Position numbers and translations under genes: made by a program. Below the pieces are notes generated by a model. It was not told where the DNA came from and searched no databases. It saw only the letters and a list, made by a program, of their open reading frames with translations. Below are positions 4,332 through 7,270 of a DNA stretch of 7,270 bases, piece by piece (position 1 is the first letter of the stretch; each line of letters starts with the position of its first letter). The DNA lies in contig JAITQV010000141.1 of NCBI GenBank assembly GCA_031288765.1, positions 1 through 7,270 on the forward strand, read 5' to 3'. The stretch is from Planctomycetaceae bacterium (lineage in GTDB: Bacteria > Planctomycetota > Planctomycetia > Pirellulales > Thermoguttaceae).

Positions 4332-7270
4332 ATGACAACGATTAGTACGATACTTGAACAAATTTGCGGTTCAAAAACTTCCGAACACGACAAGGGAAGG
4401 CGTTTTGAAGAGATTACGCGGATTTTTCTTTTGCACGAACCGGAATATAAATTGCAATATAAAAATGTTGTTCTTTGGACGCAATGGGATAAACGGACAA
4501 CTTCCGATACGGGAATTGATCTTGTTGCGGAAATGCGGGACGGTTCGGGTTTTGTTGCGGTTCAGTGTAAATTTTATGAAGAAGATCACAAAATTCAGAA
4601 GCCTGATATTGATTCATTTTTGGCGGCTTCGAGCAAAAAAGAATTTGTCCGCCGGATTCTTGTTGCGACAACAAGTCTCGGCAAAAACGCCGAAGACGCG
4701 ATTCAAAATCAAAATCCGCCGGTTCATATTATTGGTTTATCCGATTTTGAGAACAGCCGGATTGATTGGGACGAATATTTTGACAGCAATAACATTCGTC
4801 TCAAGCCGACAAAAGAATTGCGTCCTCATCAAATTGAAGCCGTTGAAAATGTCCTCGAAGGTTTTCAAACGGCGGATCGCGGTAAACTAATTATGGCTTG
4901 CGGAACGGGAAAAACATTTACGTCGTTAAAAATTGCCGAACAGTTTGCGGGCAAGGGCGGATTGGTTTTATTTCTTGTACCGTCGTTGTCGTTAATGTCT
5001 CAAACGCTGCATGAATGGCTTTCGGAATCGGAAATTCCGCTGCATTGTTATGCGGTTTGTTCTGATGAAAAAGTCGGTAAACACGACGAAAATGATCCGC
5101 TTAGTCCCGACGACATTGCTATTCCCGCAACAACAAATGGTAAAACGTTAGCGGACAATTGGAAGAAGAACAGGGATAATTGCCGCGATAAATTGACGGT
5201 GATTTTTTCTACGTATCAATCTATTGAATCGATCAATTTTGCGCAAGAGAAGGGTGTAGGCGAATTTGATTTGGTGATTTGCGACGAAGCGCATCGGACA
5301 ACCGGCGCGCAGCTTGAAGGTCAAGACGAATCGCAATTTGTCCGCGTTCACGATCAGAATTTTATCAAAACGAAAAAGCGTCTTTACATGACGGCGACGC
5401 CGCGGCTTTATTCCGCGGACACGAAACAAAAAGCAAAAGAACGCGAAGTTCCGATTTGGTCGATGGACGATGAAAAATATTACGGTAAAACGTTACACCA
5501 ACTCGGTTTTTCCAAAGCGGTAAGTTTGGGGTTATTGTCGGATTATAAAGTGATTGTGTTGGGAGTGAGCGAGGCGGTTGTGAGCGCAACGTTGCAGAAA
5601 TCGATGCAAGTTTCCGGCAAACGCGAATTGAAAATGATTGATCCGGCGAAAATTATTGGTTGTTGGAATGGTTTAGCGGGACAATTTGACGAAAGCCGGA
5701 CGGGAAAATCTGTTGCAACAATGAAGCGTGCGGTTGCTTTTACGACTTCAATTAAACAATCGGAACAATTTACGAGTGAGTTTCAGGATATTGTGCAAAA
5801 ATATAAACAGGAAAATCCTGATGATAAAAATACATTGTCGTGCCGAATTTATCATGTTGACGGCGGGCAAAATGCGTTGGAGCGGAATCGGAAGTTGAGT
5901 TGGCTGAAGGGCGAACCGGAAAAGAGCGAGTGCCGGATATTATCGAATGCGCGTTGTTTATCGGAAGGCGTTGATGTTCCGGCGTTGGATGCGGTGTTGT
6001 TTTTAACGCCGCGAAAATCGAAGGTTGACGTCGTGCAATCGGTCGGGCGCGTCATGCGGAAAAGTCCGGGCAAAGATTACGGTTATATTATTTTGCCGAT
6101 TGTGATTCCAACTGGAATTGAACCGGAAGACGTGCTGGATAATTCCGAAGCGTTTAAGGTTGTTTGGGAAGTTTTGCAGGCGTTGCGGGCGCATGACGAC
6201 AGGTTTAACGGCGAAATCAACACGATTGATCTTGACGGTAAAGAGCCGGAACGGATTATGATTAATTTTATTGGAACGGCTTCGGGCGGCGTTGCGAAAA
6301 AGGAAGTTGTCAATAATGCCGTCCAACAAAAATTGAATCTCACTTACGAGGATATTAAACTTTGGAAGAAAGCGTTTTTTGCTCAACTTGTACGTAAATG
6401 CGGCGACAAACAATATTGGGAAGATTGGGCGAAGGATGTTGCGGAAATTGCGGAGCGGCATATTGATCGTATTGAGACGCTTCTGGCGGACGAAGAACAT
6501 CAGTTGGCGTTTACGAATTTTTTAGCGAATTTGCGTAATGATTTGAATCCTGAGTTGACGGAGCGTGAGGCGGTTGAGATGTTGTCGCAACATTTAATTA
6601 CCAAGCCTGTTTTTGACGCGTTGTTTGGAAATTCACAATTTACGGACAAAAATCCGGTTTCGCTGGCAATGCAAAAAACGGCAAATCTGCTCGAAGACGC
6701 CGCAATTAAAAAAGACTTGCAATCTCTTGACCGGTTCTATGAAAGCGTCCAAAAACGCGCCGCAAATGTTACAACAGCGCATGGTCGGCAGAAAATTATT
6801 ATTGAATTGTACGATAAGTTTTTCAAAACAGCGTTTCCGAAAATGTCCGAAAAACTCGGTATCGTTTATACGCCGGTTGAAGCGGTTGATTTTATTATTA
6901 GAAGTGTGGACGCTGTGTTGCGTGAAAATTTCGGAAAAGGAATCGGCGCAAAAGACGTTCATGTTCTTGACCCGTTTACGGGAACGGGAACATTTATTGT
7001 GCGGTTATTGCAAAGCGGATTGATTGACAAAAAAGATTTGTTGCGGAAATATCAACATGAATTACACGCCAATGAAATTGTTTTGCTTGCGTATTATATT
7101 GCCGCAATAAATATTGAAGAAGCGTTCCATGAAATTTTGAAAAAGCAGAACAAAAATTTTACAGATTATATTCCGTTTAACGGGATTGTTTTAACGGACA
7201 CATTCCAACAAAAAACAAGCAAAACCGGCGAGCAAAAAGTAATCGAAAGCATTATGTACGAAAACAGCAA
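4332..7270 (+). CDS. Type ISP restriction-modification enzyme, N-terminal part (cut by window end)
   Basis: The frame is open from ATG 4332, 12 bases after the in-frame hepT stop, to the window end, giving 979 codons with no stop. Order of parts: an Mrr-like PD-(D/E)XK nuclease at about 20-165, with Glu26, Asp63 in GIDL and QCK 78-80; an SF2 helicase with Walker A MACGTGKT (188-195), DEAH (318-321), MTATPR (353-358), SEGVDVP (544-550) and motif VI QSVGRVMR (569-576); a helical linker at about 640-830; then an N6-adenine methyltransferase with GIVYTP (843-848), SAM-binding DPFTGTGTF (880-888), NEI (914-916) and an acidic LTDTF (954-958). The catalytic NPPY-type motif and the target recognition domain lie beyond the window. 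Single-chain Type ISP enzymes of the LlaGI/LlaBIII kind have this layout and about 1500-1600 residues. They methylate one strand of a short site, translocate on DNA by ATP hydrolysis and cut when two enzymes collide. No Shine-Dalgarno sequence precedes the start. No separate methylase or specificity gene is needed. Confidence 0.9.
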   Translation, partial: MTTISTILEQICGSKTSEHDKGRRFEEITRIFLLHEPEYKLQYKNVVLWTQWDKRTTSDTGIDLVAEMRDGSGFVAVQCKFYEEDHKIQKPDIDSFLAASSKKEFVRRILVATTSLGKNAEDAIQNQNPPVHIIGLSDFENSRIDWDEYFDSNNIRLKPTKELRPHQIEAVENVLEGFQTADRGKLIMACGTGKTFTSLKIAEQFAGKGGLVLFLVPSLSLMSQTLHEWLSESEIPLHCYAVCSDEKVGKHDENDPLSPDDIAIPATTNGKTLADNWKKNRDNCRDKLTVIFSTYQSIESINFAQEKGVGEFDLVICDEAHRTTGAQLEGQDESQFVRVHDQNFIKTKKRLYMTATPRLYSADTKQKAKEREVPIWSMDDEKYYGKTLHQLGFSKAVSLGLLSDYKVIVLGVSEAVVSATLQKSMQVSGKRELKMIDPAKIIGCWNGLAGQFDESRTGKSVATMKRAVAFTTSIKQSEQFTSEFQDIVQKYKQENPDDKNTLSCRIYHVDGGQNALERNRKLSWLKGEPEKSECRILSNARCLSEGVDVPALDAVLFLTPRKSKVDVVQSVGRVMRKSPGKDYGYIILPIVIPTGIEPEDVLDNSEAFKVVWEVLQALRAHDDRFNGEINTIDLDGKEPERIMINFIGTASGGVAKKEVVNNAVQQKLNLTYEDIKLWKKAFFAQLVRKCGDKQYWEDWAKDVAEIAERHIDRIETLLADEEHQLAFTNFLANLRNDLNPELTEREAVEMLSQHLITKPVFDALFGNSQFTDKNPVSLAMQKTANLLEDAAIKKDLQSLDRFYESVQKRAANVTTAHGRQKIIIELYDKFFKTAFPKMSEKLGIVYTPVEAVDFIIRSVDAVLRENFGKGIGAKDVHVLDPFTGTGTFIVRLLQSGLIDKKDLLRKYQHELHANEIVLLAYYIAAINIEEAFHEILKKQNKNFTDYIPFNGIVLTDTFQQKTSKTGEQKVIESIMYENS

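Noticed and set aside
4354..4890. 178-codon open frame on the + strand in another phase
   Set aside because: It overlaps the N-terminal nuclease region of the Type ISP gene, whose own frame shows conserved motifs throughout; this frame shows none and is rich in Arg/Lys/Phe.
6003..6500. 165-codon open frame on the - strand
   Set aside because: Antisense to helicase motif VI and the linker of the Type ISP gene, with no family resemblance.
1..7270. CRISPR array, tRNA, rRNA, insertion sequence or attachment site
   Set aside because: No spaced direct repeats, no cloverleaf-like or rRNA segment, no transposase or terminal inverted repeats, and no duplicated flank were seen by eye.

Overview
This is a bacterial chromosomal window in which every supported gene lies on the + strand. 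Two housekeeping-type genes occupy the left half. An accessory defence cluster occupies the right half and runs off the right edge. The organism cannot be named from this sequence. A 651-residue ABC-2-type permease with a long extracytoplasmic insert, together with start codons that mostly lack a Shine-Dalgarno sequence, would fit Planctomycetota or a related PVC lineage. That is a family-level impression, not a demonstrated placement.

Layout. Bases 1-281 hold no convincing gene; they include a weak promoter-like pair near 120-147 and a pyrimidine-rich run just before the first ATG. Bases 282-2237 encode the permease. After a 54-base gap, 2292-3527 encode a complete beta-ketoacyl-ACP synthase II (FabF) with an intact Cys-His-His triad. 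Bases 3528-3655 are a strongly A-rich spacer with A-tracts spaced at about one helical turn and a 21-codon mini-ORF. Bases 3656-3988 and 3954-4319 encode an overlapping MNT nucleotidyltransferase / HEPN ribonuclease toxin-antitoxin pair (MntA-HepT type). Only 12 bases later, at 4332, a very long reading frame opens and is still open at the window end (979 codons seen). It encodes a PD-(D/E)XK nuclease, a superfamily 2 helicase, a helical linker and the start of an N6-adenine DNA methyltransferase, in the order of a single-polypeptide Type ISP restriction-modification enzyme.

How the parts relate. The permease and FabF look like resident core genes. The MNT-HEPN pair and the Type ISP enzyme look like one defence operon placed after fabF. 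Base composition changes at the junction: 2881-2940 in fabF is 39/60 G+C by hand count, while 3661-3720 is 17/60 and 4021-4080 is 21/60. The restriction enzyme would cleave unmethylated incoming DNA. HepT would be an RNase toxin kept silent by AMP transfer from MntA. Their close packing raises the possibility that the toxin pair guards or backs up the restriction system. I see no clearly new system type; the most interesting point is this TA plus single-chain RM arrangement and its sharp boundary with the core genes.
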